Below are positions 8,021-15,369 of a stretch of 36,799 bases of DNA, in pieces; position 1 is the first letter of the stretch; the number at the start of each line of letters is the position of its first letter. The stretch spans positions 1-36,799 of the forward strand of contig CAMDFO010000041.1 of assembly GCA_945897515.1 (NCBI GenBank). The letters run 5' to 3'. A program made the position numbers and the translations under genes. This stretch comes from Rhodoplanes serenus (GTDB taxonomy: Bacteria > Pseudomonadota > Alphaproteobacteria > Rhizobiales > Xanthobacteraceae). The notes under the pieces are model-generated. The model was not told the DNA's origin. It saw nothing but the letters and a program-made list of their open reading frames with translations, and did no database searches.

Positions 8021-9004
8021 TCATTTCACGTCCGGATAGAGTCCCGAGGCCTTCACCACCATCCGGCCTTCGGCACGATCGATCTCGAGCTGTTTGGCGA
8101 ACTGCTCCGGGCTGTCCAGCACCGGCGCGAGCCCCCGGCCGATCATGTGGCGCTTCTGAAACTCGGGATTCGATGCGGCCCTGACGATCGTCTCGTTCAG
8201 CCTGTCGACGATCGGCTTCGGCACGCCGACCGGCGCATACATGCCGAAGTACGACGCCATGATGTGATCGGTGTAGCCGGCTTCGCGGAACGTCGGGATT
8301 TCAGGGGCCAGCGGCGAGCGCTTGTCGCCATCGACGGCAAAGCCAGTGACCCTGCCATCCCGGATGTACTGCATGAGATTGCCGATGCCGAAAATCGCGA
8401 CCGGAGTGGAGCCGGTCAGCATGCTGTTGACGGCGTCGCCACCGCCCTTGAACGGAACACGGACGAAGTCGGTGCCGTTGGTCTTGTTGAAGTGCTCCAT
8501 GAACGCGACCTTGGAAAGCTGCGGCGACATATAGCTCAAGGTCTTGGGCTTGGCCCGCGCCAGCGCCGCCAATTCGGCGAACGACTTGACGCTGAGCGCG
8601 GTGTTCACGGCAAACACCTGCGTCAGATAGAACAGCTTGGTGATCGGCAGCAGGGTGGTCTTCGGATCGAACGATGCGTTCGGGAAGATGACCGGGTTGA
8701 TGAGCATCGCCTCGGCCGGAAGAATGCAGATCGTGTGGCCGTCGGGCGGCGATTCGGCGCAGGCGCGCGCGCCGATCGAGCCGCCGGCGCCGGTTCGGTT
8801 CTCGACCACGACGGTCTCGCCCAGCATCGGGCGAAGCTCCTCGGCGAGCGCGCGCATGAACACATCGCTGAGGCCGCCGGGACCTTGCGATGCGATCACG
8901 CGGATCGGCCTGGTGGGATAGCTCTGCTGTGCCGCAGCCGGCGTCAACGGCTGCATGGCGAGAGCGGCAACGAGAGCCGCAGTCCAGAAACCGGACCTGG
9001 TCAT
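8021..9004 (-). CDS. TctC-5: Bug/TctC-family periplasmic solute-binding protein, first of the five-gene array
   Basis: A 327-residue SBP and the promoter-proximal gene of the TctC-5 to -1 run. The signal peptide ends near PAAAQ|QSYP. Motifs: ASQGPGGLSDVFMRALAEEL, VENRTGAGGSIGARAC and DGHTICILPAEAM, with the cysteine pair present. It is the outlier of the array: VENRTGAGG in place of VENRPGG, and a tail of SGLYPDVK in place of the AG(L/I)xPQ ending. The reading frame stays open far upstream of 9004, but the ATG at 9004 has GAGGAAGC in front and is followed directly by the signal peptide, so the upstream part is non-coding. It is divergent from the CocE-type hydrolase, with a 99-nt spacer that should carry both promoters. 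Confidence 0.93.
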   Translation of the reverse strand: MTRSGFWTAALVAALAMQPLTPAAAQQSYPTRPIRVIASQGPGGLSDVFMRALAEELRPMLGETVVVENRTGAGGSIGARACAESPPDGHTICILPAEAMLINPVIFPNASFDPKTTLLPITKLFYLTQVFAVNTALSVKSFAELAALARAKPKTLSYMSPQLSKVAFMEHFNKTNGTDFVRVPFKGGGDAVNSMLTGSTPVAIFGIGNLMQYIRDGRVTGFAVDGDKRSPLAPEIPTFREAGYTDHIMASYFGMYAPVGVPKPIVDRLNETIVRAASNPEFQKRHMIGRGLAPVLDSPEQFAKQLEIDRAEGRMVVKASGLYPDVK

Positions 9005-9103
9005 CGCTTCCTCCGTCGGGGTGGTCTGGCGCCACGCTTCAGGCAAGAATGACCCAGTGGGCAGGAGGCGGCAAGGTCCGCCAGAACCGGGAATTGGAAC
9101 AAG

Positions 9104-10789
9104 ATGACGCAAGGCCACCAGGGCGGGCAGCCGGCGCGTGCGCCGCAATACAAGATGAAGGTGGAGAAGCCGATCACCGTCACCATGCGCGACGGCGTGC
9201 GCATTTCGCTCTGCGTCTACCGCCCGGACGCGCCAGGGCGCTTTCCTGCGCTGTTTGCGGCCTCGCCCTACCAGTACGAGATGGACGAGGTGCCGGCCTA
9301 TCCGCTGTTCCTCTGGCGCGAGACCGGGCCGGTCGAATGGTATGTCGGCCAGGGCTACGCCTATGTGCATGCCGACGTGCGCGGCTCGGGCCGCTCGGAG
9401 GGCGAGTTCGGCTTCATGGGCAAGACCGAGCAGGACGACTATGTCGAACTGATCGCCTGGATCGTCGCGCAGGACTGGTGCAGCGGCAAGGTCGGCGGCA
9501 TCGGGCAATCGTACTACGCCGTAGCGCAATGGCTGATGGCCTGCGTCAATCCGCCGGGGCTCGCCTGCATCGTGCCCTACGACGGCATGGTCGATCAGTA
9601 TCGCGGCTCGAACTACCACGGCGGGATTTTCTGCTCGTACCGGCCGACCTGGTACACTTGGCTGCGCGCCGACAACCAGCATCGTCCGGTCAACAAGCAG
9701 GGCCGCGCCACCATGCGCTGGGATCTCGCGGGCGAGATCATCGAGCGTACGCTGGACGACGAGTTCTGGCGCGAGCGCTCGCCATACTGGCGCTTAGGCG
9801 ACGTGAAGGTGCCGGTGCTCTCGATCGGTCACTGGGGCAAGATGGGACTGCACCTGCGCGGCAACATCCTGGGCTACGAGGAACTGAGCGCGCCGAAGAA
9901 GCTCGTGATCACCGGCGCCAAGAACACCTTCGAAGCGCACCACATGTTCGACCAGATCGAATTCCACGAGAAGGAATGCCTGCCGTTCTACGACCGCTGG
10001 CTGAAAGGCATCGACAACGGATTCATGGAAGCGCCGCCGGTGAAGCTTTTCGTGCGCGGCGCGAACGTCTGGCGCGAGGAAGCGCAATGGCCGCTGCCGC
10101 GCGCGACCTATGTTCCGTATTATCTGCGCAAGCAAGCTTCGGGCAGCGTGACATCGCTGAACGACGGCTCGCTCTCGACCGAGAAGCCCGCGGCCGGCGA
10201 GGAGGCCACGAGCTATTCCTATCCGGATTGGGAATGGGTCAACGGCGTTGCTGCGATGGACGGCAGCGGCCGGCTCGATCCGGTGCGGCGCGTGCTGACA
10301 TGGACATCGGCGCCGCTCGCGGCCGACCTCGAAGTCACCGGCCCGATCGTGCTCAGGCTCCACGCATCGTCGAGCACGGTCGACACGCAGTTCATCGTCA
10401 AGCTCGCCGACCAGCATCCGCAGGACGAGGCTGCGCGCAAACGTGGCGACCAGCCGGCATTCACGCCAGCGTCGAAAGGCTGGCTGAAGGCCTCGCATCG
10501 CGAGAAAGACAAGAAGCGCTCAACCGCGTTGCGGCCGTTCTACACCCACACCAATCCGCAGCCGCTGACCCCCGGCGAAATCTACCAGTTCGACATCGAG
10601 GTGCTGCCGATCTCTTACGTGTTCAAGAAGGGCCACCGCATCCGGCTGGAGCTTGCGAATTCGGACTCGCCGCTGACCGATGGAATCTTCGTGCATCCGT
10701 ATCATCCCACCCAGATGGGCAGCGATACGATCCACCATGACGCGGCGCATGCGTCGTGCATCATGTTGCCGATTCTGACGGCATCTTGA
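9104..10789 (+). CDS. CocE/NonD-type hydrolase (peptidase S15 family)
   Basis: A 561-residue alpha/beta hydrolase of the X-Pro dipeptidyl-peptidase/cocaine-esterase type. The N-terminal catalytic domain has VTMRDGVRISLCVYRP, then ADVRGSGRSEGEF, and the nucleophile elbow GIGQSYYA with Ser136. A helical cap follows, and the C-terminal half (from about residue 330) is the jelly-roll domain typical of the family, with YHPTQMGSDTIHHDAAH near the end. There is no signal peptide, so it is probably cytosolic. Family members hydrolyse esters, acyl-amides or beta-lactams; the substrate is not visible here. It is transcribed away from the TctC-5 array through a short shared spacer, which suggests it may act on something related to the ligands of those SBPs (inference). 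It converges on ccdA. Confidence 0.88.
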   Translation: MTQGHQGGQPARAPQYKMKVEKPITVTMRDGVRISLCVYRPDAPGRFPALFAASPYQYEMDEVPAYPLFLWRETGPVEWYVGQGYAYVHADVRGSGRSEGEFGFMGKTEQDDYVELIAWIVAQDWCSGKVGGIGQSYYAVAQWLMACVNPPGLACIVPYDGMVDQYRGSNYHGGIFCSYRPTWYTWLRADNQHRPVNKQGRATMRWDLAGEIIERTLDDEFWRERSPYWRLGDVKVPVLSIGHWGKMGLHLRGNILGYEELSAPKKLVITGAKNTFEAHHMFDQIEFHEKECLPFYDRWLKGIDNGFMEAPPVKLFVRGANVWREEAQWPLPRATYVPYYLRKQASGSVTSLNDGSLSTEKPAAGEEATSYSYPDWEWVNGVAAMDGSGRLDPVRRVLTWTSAPLAADLEVTGPIVLRLHASSSTVDTQFIVKLADQHPQDEAARKRGDQPAFTPASKGWLKASHREKDKKRSTALRPFYTHTNPQPLTPGEIYQFDIEVLPISYVFKKGHRIRLELANSDSPLTDGIFVHPYHPTQMGSDTIHHDAAHASCIMLPILTAS

Positions 10790-10823
10790 TAGCCGCAAGC
10801 AGCGTGCCACGATCGCGATCCCG

Positions 10824-11540
10824 CTAGAACCGTGTGGTCAATTCCGTCAGCCAGGCCGGCGATGCTTCGACCAGAATGGCTTCAACCTGCTTGTCGAGCC
10901 CTGTGAGGATGAGAACGCCAACCGCGAAAAGAAGGCCGCCCATGATTGCCTTGCCGCCGCTGCCCGCGGTCAGCATGCGGCCACGCCACCGTACAAGCGC
11001 TTCGCGCGACATCAGACCGATGACGAGCAACGGCAGGGCCGCACCGACCCCGAATGCCAGCATCGTCAGGGCGACGGTGAACAGACTTTCAGCCCGTGCC
11101 GCAAGAACGGAGGCGGCGCCGAGCGTCGGTCCGACACACGGGCTCCAGACCGCGCCAAGCAACAATCCCACCACGAACTGACCCCCAACGCCACGCGTCG
11201 AGAATCCGCCGGTATGCGATTGCGCCCAGTTGCCCACCGGCCCCGCAGCCAAAGCAAGCCGCATTTGCAAGCGCGGCACCAGCAGTATGCCGCCGACCAG
11301 GATGAGCAGCACCGCGGCAACCGAACGGAAGACGTCCTGATCCAATCCGATGGAAAAGCCCAACGCCGCCACGAACAAGCCGATCGCCACGAACGACGTC
11401 GAGAGTCCCGCCGCCAGCGCAACCGGCCCCAGCCGATGCTCACCGACCGACGCTCCGAGCACGATCGGCAGCAGCGGCAGAACGCACGGGGACAGCGTGG
11501 ACAGAATCCCCGCGATAAGAGCCAGGCCAATGCCGCTCAT
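10824..11540 (-). CDS. CcdA/DsbD-type thiol-disulfide membrane transporter
   Basis: A 238-residue integral membrane protein with about six hydrophobic helices. The two conserved redox cysteines sit in the diagnostic motifs LSPCVLP (Cys19) and WSPCVGP (Cys135). Such proteins pass electrons from cytosolic thioredoxin across the membrane to periplasmic thioredoxin-like partners, for cytochrome c maturation or repair of oxidised proteins. The exported thioredoxin just upstream, 6 nt away on the same strand, is the obvious partner. It is shorter than DsbD, with no periplasmic domains of its own. Start: ATG 11540, placed directly after the thioredoxin stop codon, which fits translational coupling. 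Confidence 0.9.
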   Translation of the reverse strand: MSGIGLALIAGILSTLSPCVLPLLPIVLGASVGEHRLGPVALAAGLSTSFVAIGLFVAALGFSIGLDQDVFRSVAAVLLILVGGILLVPRLQMRLALAAGPVGNWAQSHTGGFSTRGVGGQFVVGLLLGAVWSPCVGPTLGAASVLAARAESLFTVALTMLAFGVGAALPLLVIGLMSREALVRWRGRMLTAGSGGKAIMGGLLFAVGVLILTGLDKQVEAILVEASPAWLTELTTRF

Positions 11541-11546
11541 GCCAAA

Positions 11547-11933
11547 TCAAATGGACTTGTCGAGCAGCGCCGCGATCGAACCTGGATTGGTATCGCCCGT
11601 CGAACGCCCAGCCTCCTGCTTTCCTTTGAAGACGATCAGAGTGCTTTGCTTTTGCACGTTGAACGTCTTCAGCAGGTCTTTCTGGGAATCGAAATCGATG
11701 TCGAAACTCACCATGGCCTTAAATTTCGGATCGCTCTTCAGCCGCGACAGAATAGGCGCTTGCGCCTTGCACACCGGACACCACGGCGCTTTGACGTCGA
11801 TGAGGATCGGCTTGCCGGCGGCCTGTGCCGCCTGGAATTCCTTCTGATTGAAGGGCTTCGCCGAGGCCGTCACCGCAAAGAAGCAGACGGCGGACAAACT
11901 GAGGGCCGCTAGAAGACAACGTCGATTTAACAT
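11547..11933 (-). CDS. Periplasmic thioredoxin-like protein
   Basis: A 128-residue exported thioredoxin-fold protein. The signal peptide covers about residues 1-25 (ASA|KPFN). The active site is WCPVCK (Cys52, Cys55), followed by the conserved FDIDFDSQKDLLKTFNV and QSTLIVFKGKQEAGRSTG strand-turn elements; the usual cis-Pro position appears replaced (KQSTL). The ATG at 11933 follows GGAGGA by 6 nt; the TTG just before it is not needed. It pairs with the downstream ccdA gene as a small electron-relay module. Electrons probably go to periplasmic disulfides or peroxides; the target is unknown. Confidence 0.9.
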   Translation of the reverse strand: MLNRRCLLAALSLSAVCFFAVTASAKPFNQKEFQAAQAAGKPILIDVKAPWCPVCKAQAPILSRLKSDPKFKAMVSFDIDFDSQKDLLKTFNVQKQSTLIVFKGKQEAGRSTGDTNPGSIAALLDKSI

Positions 11934-12039
11934 CAAAATTCCTCCCCGTTAAACTCGATCCAGGTAGCAGAAGAGCACGGCAGTCTCGTTCACGTTTCTC
12001 ATAGGCCGGATCACAAACCCGTGCCGGCCGATCGTTCTG

Positions 12040-12654
12040 CTATCGCAAGTGCTTTTCGGCACTCCAGCCCTGCCCGGTGAGATGCCGTTCTCCGTATTCC
12101 AAAGGTTCGTCCTCCAATGGGGTTGCAAAAGTGTCGTTCCAGCGGTTGAGAAAGCCGAACATGGCAATCACGCCGACGATTTCAACAACCTGCTCGTCAC
12201 TCCAATGCTTGCGGAGTTCGGCAAACATTTCGTCGGTGACCGCGTTCGGTACGCAGCCCGCAGCCACTGCGACATCGAGCGCGGCGCGTTCGGCGGCGTC
12301 GAACAACGGGCTGGTCCGGTAATTCCAGACAGCGTCGAGCTTCTGCTGCTCCACGCCCAGCTTTGCGGCGCCTTCCGCCGTATGCGCCACGCAGTACTGG
12401 CATCCCGCCGCACGGCTGGCGACATGCGAAATAAGCCGCTTGAGTTTGAGGTCGACCTTCCCTTGCGGGTCCCAGATCGCGGCGCTCAACTCGGCATAAC
12501 CTTTCACCATTTTCGGATTGCGTTGCATGATGAGCTGGCTGTTCGGAATAAAGCCCATCCTTTTGCGCGACGCTTCGAACTGCTCCTTCAACTCCGGGGA
12601 ATGCTCCGGCGGAAGCGGGGCAAGACGCGCTATGGGTCGAACTCTCTGATCCAT
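12040..12654 (-). CDS. Carboxymuconolactone decarboxylase/AhpD-like (peroxidase-related) protein
   Basis: A 204-residue protein of the CMD/AhpD superfamily. The redox motif CQYCVAHT gives Cys85, Cys88 and His91, which in AhpD-type enzymes carry out thiol-dependent peroxide reduction. An all-helical fold is expected, and the C-terminal part (VVEIVGVIAMFGFLNRWNDTF) is typical of the peroxidase-related group. AGGAGG stands about 5 nt before ATG 12654. Third gene of the tetR-peroxiredoxin-CMD series, 74 nt after the peroxiredoxin stop. The 106 nt downstream hold only a weak inverted repeat (GGCCGG 12004-12009 with CCGGCC 12024-12029). The role in peroxide removal is inferred from family and neighbours. 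Confidence 0.88.
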   Translation of the reverse strand: MDQRVRPIARLAPLPPEHSPELKEQFEASRKRMGFIPNSQLIMQRNPKMVKGYAELSAAIWDPQGKVDLKLKRLISHVASRAAGCQYCVAHTAEGAAKLGVEQQKLDAVWNYRTSPLFDAAERAALDVAVAAGCVPNAVTDEMFAELRKHWSDEQVVEIVGVIAMFGFLNRWNDTFATPLEDEPLEYGERHLTGQGWSAEKHLR

Positions 12655-12728
12655 TTGTTCCTCCTGGGTTTTTTTGTGACGTTGGATAGTTTGTCGGTTG
12701 GCTTGGGGACCGATGTGAAAAGATAAAA

Positions 12729-13241
12729 TCAGGCTTCGCCGCGTGCCGGCATCTTGCGTTCGGTTATGACGTCGACCGCGCGCAGCATCTGATCGAGAGG
12801 CGGGCGGCCCCACGGCGCACTGCCGCGCGATGCAAAGAACAGGGTTCCGTCGGGAGTGACCAGGAAGAGTCCAGGCTCGCTGAATTCCGAGGGCTCGCCT
12901 TCACGGATGGCGCGCGAGATGAACAGTTCCCACTCGCGGGCGCTGGCGATTGAAAGCTCACAGCCGATCCTGAGGTTGCTCAGGCCCCATTCGGTCTTTG
13001 CTCGCTCCGCACGCTCGCGGCTGTCGGTACTGATCGCGATGACATCGACGCCTCGCTTGGCGAATTCGGGCAGCTTGGCTTCCAACTCGCCAAGATAGGT
13101 CTTGCAGACCGGGCAATGCAGACCGCGATACACCACAATCATCTCGAATTTCTCGGGCTTCGCGTCGCGCAGACGCCACGGGCGCCCATCGACCTCGGTA
13201 AGTTCGAGCGGCGGAGCCGACTGGCGGGGCTTTATGGACAT
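12729..13241 (-). CDS. Peroxiredoxin-like protein (AhpC/TSA family)
   Basis: A 170-residue thioredoxin-fold protein of the AhpC/TSA group. The redox motif is YRGLHCPVCKTYL (Cys43, Cys46), a CxxC form as in atypical peroxiredoxin-like proteins, in place of the PxxxTxxC of classical 2-Cys peroxiredoxins. It then shows VDVIAISTDSRERAERAKTEWGL, typical of the family. No signal peptide, so cytosolic. ATG 13241 follows AGGAG by about 8 nt. It lies 40 nt downstream of the TetR gene and upstream of the CMD-like gene, all on one strand, so the three are probably co-transcribed and induced by oxidants or electrophiles. Confidence 0.9.
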   Translation of the reverse strand: MSIKPRQSAPPLELTEVDGRPWRLRDAKPEKFEMIVVYRGLHCPVCKTYLGELEAKLPEFAKRGVDVIAISTDSRERAERAKTEWGLSNLRIGCELSIASAREWELFISRAIREGEPSEFSEPGLFLVTPDGTLFFASRGSAPWGRPPLDQMLRAVDVITERKMPARGEA

Positions 13242-13281
13242 AAGACATTCTCCTGGATGAGTTCGTTTGGGGAGCGTCCCG

Positions 13282-13863
13282 TCAGTCAAGACACCGCAGC
13301 ATCGTCGCTACGATATCTTCAAGAGTGCCGCGATCCGGGTTGACCTTGCCGACCAGCCGAAGCCCCTGGATGCCGGCGGTGAGGAATCGCGCAAGCGCAT
13401 CGGTATCGGCTTTGGGCTGCAACTCGCCGCGCGCCTTGGCTTGGACGAGCGCTTCGCGGAAGACGGCCTCGGTCCGGCCCAGGCCCTGCCGAACATGCGC
13501 CAAGGCCGCGCGATCGCCGCGCGGCAATTCGGCAGCACAATTGCCCAGAAAGCAACCACGTCGGCCGGAGCCTGCGACAATCTGGTCGATAAATTCGGCG
13601 AGCAGCGCGGCGAAGGCTTCGCGGACGGGGACCGGCCTCGCCAAAATCGCGGCGATACTGGGCGTGCGCCGTTCGACGTAGCGGTCGACCGATCGCAGCA
13701 GCAGATTGCGCTTGCCGCCGAAGGTGGCGTAAAGGCTCGAACGGCTCAGGCCGGTTGCCGCGCAAAGATCGTCAACGGACGTGGCCTCGTAACCCCTGGT
13801 CCACAGCAGGTCCATCACCTGCTCAAGGGCAATATCCTCATCGAATTCGCGAGGGCGCGCCAT
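13282..13863 (-). CDS. TetR-family transcriptional regulator
   Basis: A 193-residue repressor. The N-terminal helix-turn-helix covers about residues 10-55 (ATSVDDLCAATGLSRSSLYATFGGK). The C-terminal ligand domain has the motif GCFLGNCAAELPRGD with Cys104 and Cys109, plus Cys34 in the DNA-binding domain. The start at MARPREFDEDIAL is chosen because the preceding reading frame overlaps the palindromic operator. It heads an operon with a peroxiredoxin and a CMD-like protein. A perfect palindrome lies 29 nt upstream of its start codon, so it is most likely autoregulated. The cysteines suggest thiol sensing like that of NemR, but this is inference. Confidence 0.92.
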   Translation of the reverse strand: MARPREFDEDIALEQVMDLLWTRGYEATSVDDLCAATGLSRSSLYATFGGKRNLLLRSVDRYVERRTPSIAAILARPVPVREAFAALLAEFIDQIVAGSGRRGCFLGNCAAELPRGDRAALAHVRQGLGRTEAVFREALVQAKARGELQPKADTDALARFLTAGIQGLRLVGKVNPDRGTLEDIVATMLRCLD

Positions 13864-13891
13864 TTCTGCCGCCTGATTGGCTGAGCTATTC

Positions 13892-13907
13892 TGGACTATA
13901 TAGTCCA
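13892..13907. promoter_or_regulatory. Perfect 16-bp palindrome, probable TetR operator
   Basis: TGGACTATATAGTCCA reads identically on both strands, with GACT/AGTC half sites around an ATAT core. It lies between the TetR gene (start 13863) and the divergent MetE-like gene (start 14052), where a TetR-type operator is expected. TTGGAC on the minus strand could serve as a -35 box overlapping it. Binding is inferred; the palindrome is seen directly. Confidence 0.75.
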
Positions 13908-14051
13908 ATACTCCCTCATGCAATGGCCCCACACGGCTGTGCTCGGCGGCGACCGCAACCGAACGGCCTCGGTCAGGCGTGACGCCGCATAGACGGGGCG
14001 TTCGCTTCGTGCATCATGGCCATTCCTTGGAATTACATCTGGAAATTCGCC

Positions 14052-15227
14052 ATGAAACGCAGCACCGATCGCATCCTCACCACCCACGTCGGCAGCCTGC
14101 CGCGTCCCGACGACCTGCTCGCCCTGATGGCGGCCCGGATGGACGGCAAACCGGTCGATGACGGCGCCTATGCGTCGACGCTGCGGCGCGCGACCGACGA
14201 CATCGTCAACAAGCAGATCGAGGTCGGCCTCGATATCGTCAACGACGGCGAGATGGGCAAGTCGAGCTTCATCACCTACGTCAACGACCGGCTCGGCGGC
14301 ATCGAGCGGCGCGAGGGCCAGCGGCCGAGTCCTTTTGCGACGTCGCGGGAAACATTGTCGTTCCCGGAATTCTACGCGGCCGAACAGGCGATGCAGACCT
14401 CAAGCGTGCGCCGGCGCATCCGCGTGGTCGCCGCGGCGCCGATCGCCTACAAGGGCCAAGCGCAACTCAAGACCGAGCTTGCGAACTTGAAAGCCGCGAC
14501 CGCCGGCAAGCCGGTCGCCGAGGCGTTCGTGCCGGCGATCGCACCGTCGAACATCGAAGCGACGATCCCGAACGAGCATTATCCAACCGTCGAGGCTTAT
14601 CTGTTTGCGCTCGCCGACACGATGGCCGAGGAATACCGGGCAATCGTCGACGCAGGATTCCTGCTGCAGATCGACGATCCGTTTTTGGTCACCTATTACA
14701 TCACGCAGCCGCAGCTCAGTCTCGCGGAATGCCGCAAATGGTGCGAGCTGCGCGTCGAGGCGCTCAACCACGCGCTCAAGGGCATCCCGGAAGAGAAAAT
14801 CCGCTTCCACACCTGCTACAGCATCAACATGGGCCCGCGCATCCATGACATGCAGTTGAAGGACATCATCGACATCATCCTCAAGGTGAAGGCTCAAGGC
14901 TATTCATTCGAGGCCGGCAATCCTCGGCACGAGCATGAGTTCGAGGTGTGGGGCCAGGTGAAGCTGCCGGACGACAAGATTCTGATCCCTGGCGTCATTA
15001 CGCAGTCGACGGTGCTGGTCGAACATCCCGAGCTGGTGGCGCAGCGGCTGGTGCGGTTCGCCGGCATCGTTGGCCGCGAGCGGGTCATTGCCGGGGCGGA
15101 CTGCGGCTTCGCCTCATTCGCGGGCTCGAACGAAGTGCATCCGAGCATCGTCTGGCCGAAATTCCAGGCGCTCTCGGAGGGCGCGCGGATCGCGAGCAAG
15201 AAGCTGTGGGGACGAGCGGCTCCTTAA
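14052..15227 (+). CDS. MetE-like (cobalamin-independent methionine synthase II) family protein
   Basis: A 391-residue TIM-barrel protein related to the C-terminal catalytic half of MetE and to epoxyalkane:coenzyme M transferase. All four zinc ligands of MetE appear to be kept: RFHTCYS (His253, Cys255), FEAGN (Glu287) and AGADCGF (Cys351). The N-terminus has THVGSLPRP, typical of the stand-alone group. It lacks the N-terminal half of full MetE, so it is not a complete methionine synthase. Family enzymes transfer methyl groups to thiols or open epoxides with a thiol. ATG 14052 is used, with GGAAA upstream; ATG 14016 has no ribosome-binding site. It is divergent from tetR across the palindrome and may share its control. 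Confidence 0.85.
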   Translation: MKRSTDRILTTHVGSLPRPDDLLALMAARMDGKPVDDGAYASTLRRATDDIVNKQIEVGLDIVNDGEMGKSSFITYVNDRLGGIERREGQRPSPFATSRETLSFPEFYAAEQAMQTSSVRRRIRVVAAAPIAYKGQAQLKTELANLKAATAGKPVAEAFVPAIAPSNIEATIPNEHYPTVEAYLFALADTMAEEYRAIVDAGFLLQIDDPFLVTYYITQPQLSLAECRKWCELRVEALNHALKGIPEEKIRFHTCYSINMGPRIHDMQLKDIIDIILKVKAQGYSFEAGNPRHEHEFEVWGQVKLPDDKILIPGVITQSTVLVEHPELVAQRLVRFAGIVGRERVIAGADCGFASFAGSNEVHPSIVWPKFQALSEGARIASKKLWGRAAP

Positions 15228-15264
15228 TCCAAACGTCCTTGGAACGCAAAGCATGCTCTATCCC

Positions 15265-15353
15265 CGTCATGGCCGTGCTTGTCACGGCCATCCACGCCTT
15301 GCTTCGCTTGCAGCAAGACGTGGATGCCCGGCACAAGGCCGGGCATGACGTGG
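15265..15353. repeat. REP-like triple-hairpin repeat, copy 3, between convergent genes
   Basis: Three hairpins in a row: ATGGCCGTG-CTTGT-CACGGCCAT (15269-15291, perfect 9-bp stem); CATCCACGCCTT (15289-15300) with AAGACGTGGATG (15315-15326), one mismatch; and ATGCCCGGC-ACAAG-GCCGGGCAT (15325-15347). The last part is identical over 38 nt to copy 2. Like copy 2 it sits between the 3' ends of convergent genes, here the MetE-like gene and TctC-6. Confidence 0.8.
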
Positions 15354-15369
15354 ATGGACTGAAACCCCC

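Noticed and set aside
9005..9682. N-terminal extension of TctC-5 up to 9682
   Set aside because: It would put 226 residues ahead of a clear signal peptide and overlap the CocE-type hydrolase on the other strand; ATG 9004 has a good ribosome-binding site.
10790..10823. Terminator between the CocE-type hydrolase and ccdA
   Set aside because: I found no stem with a T-run in the 34-nt convergent spacer.
3027..15353. A CRISPR array formed by the repeats
   Set aside because: There are only three copies, kilobases apart, with internal hairpins and no regular spacers; no cas genes are present.
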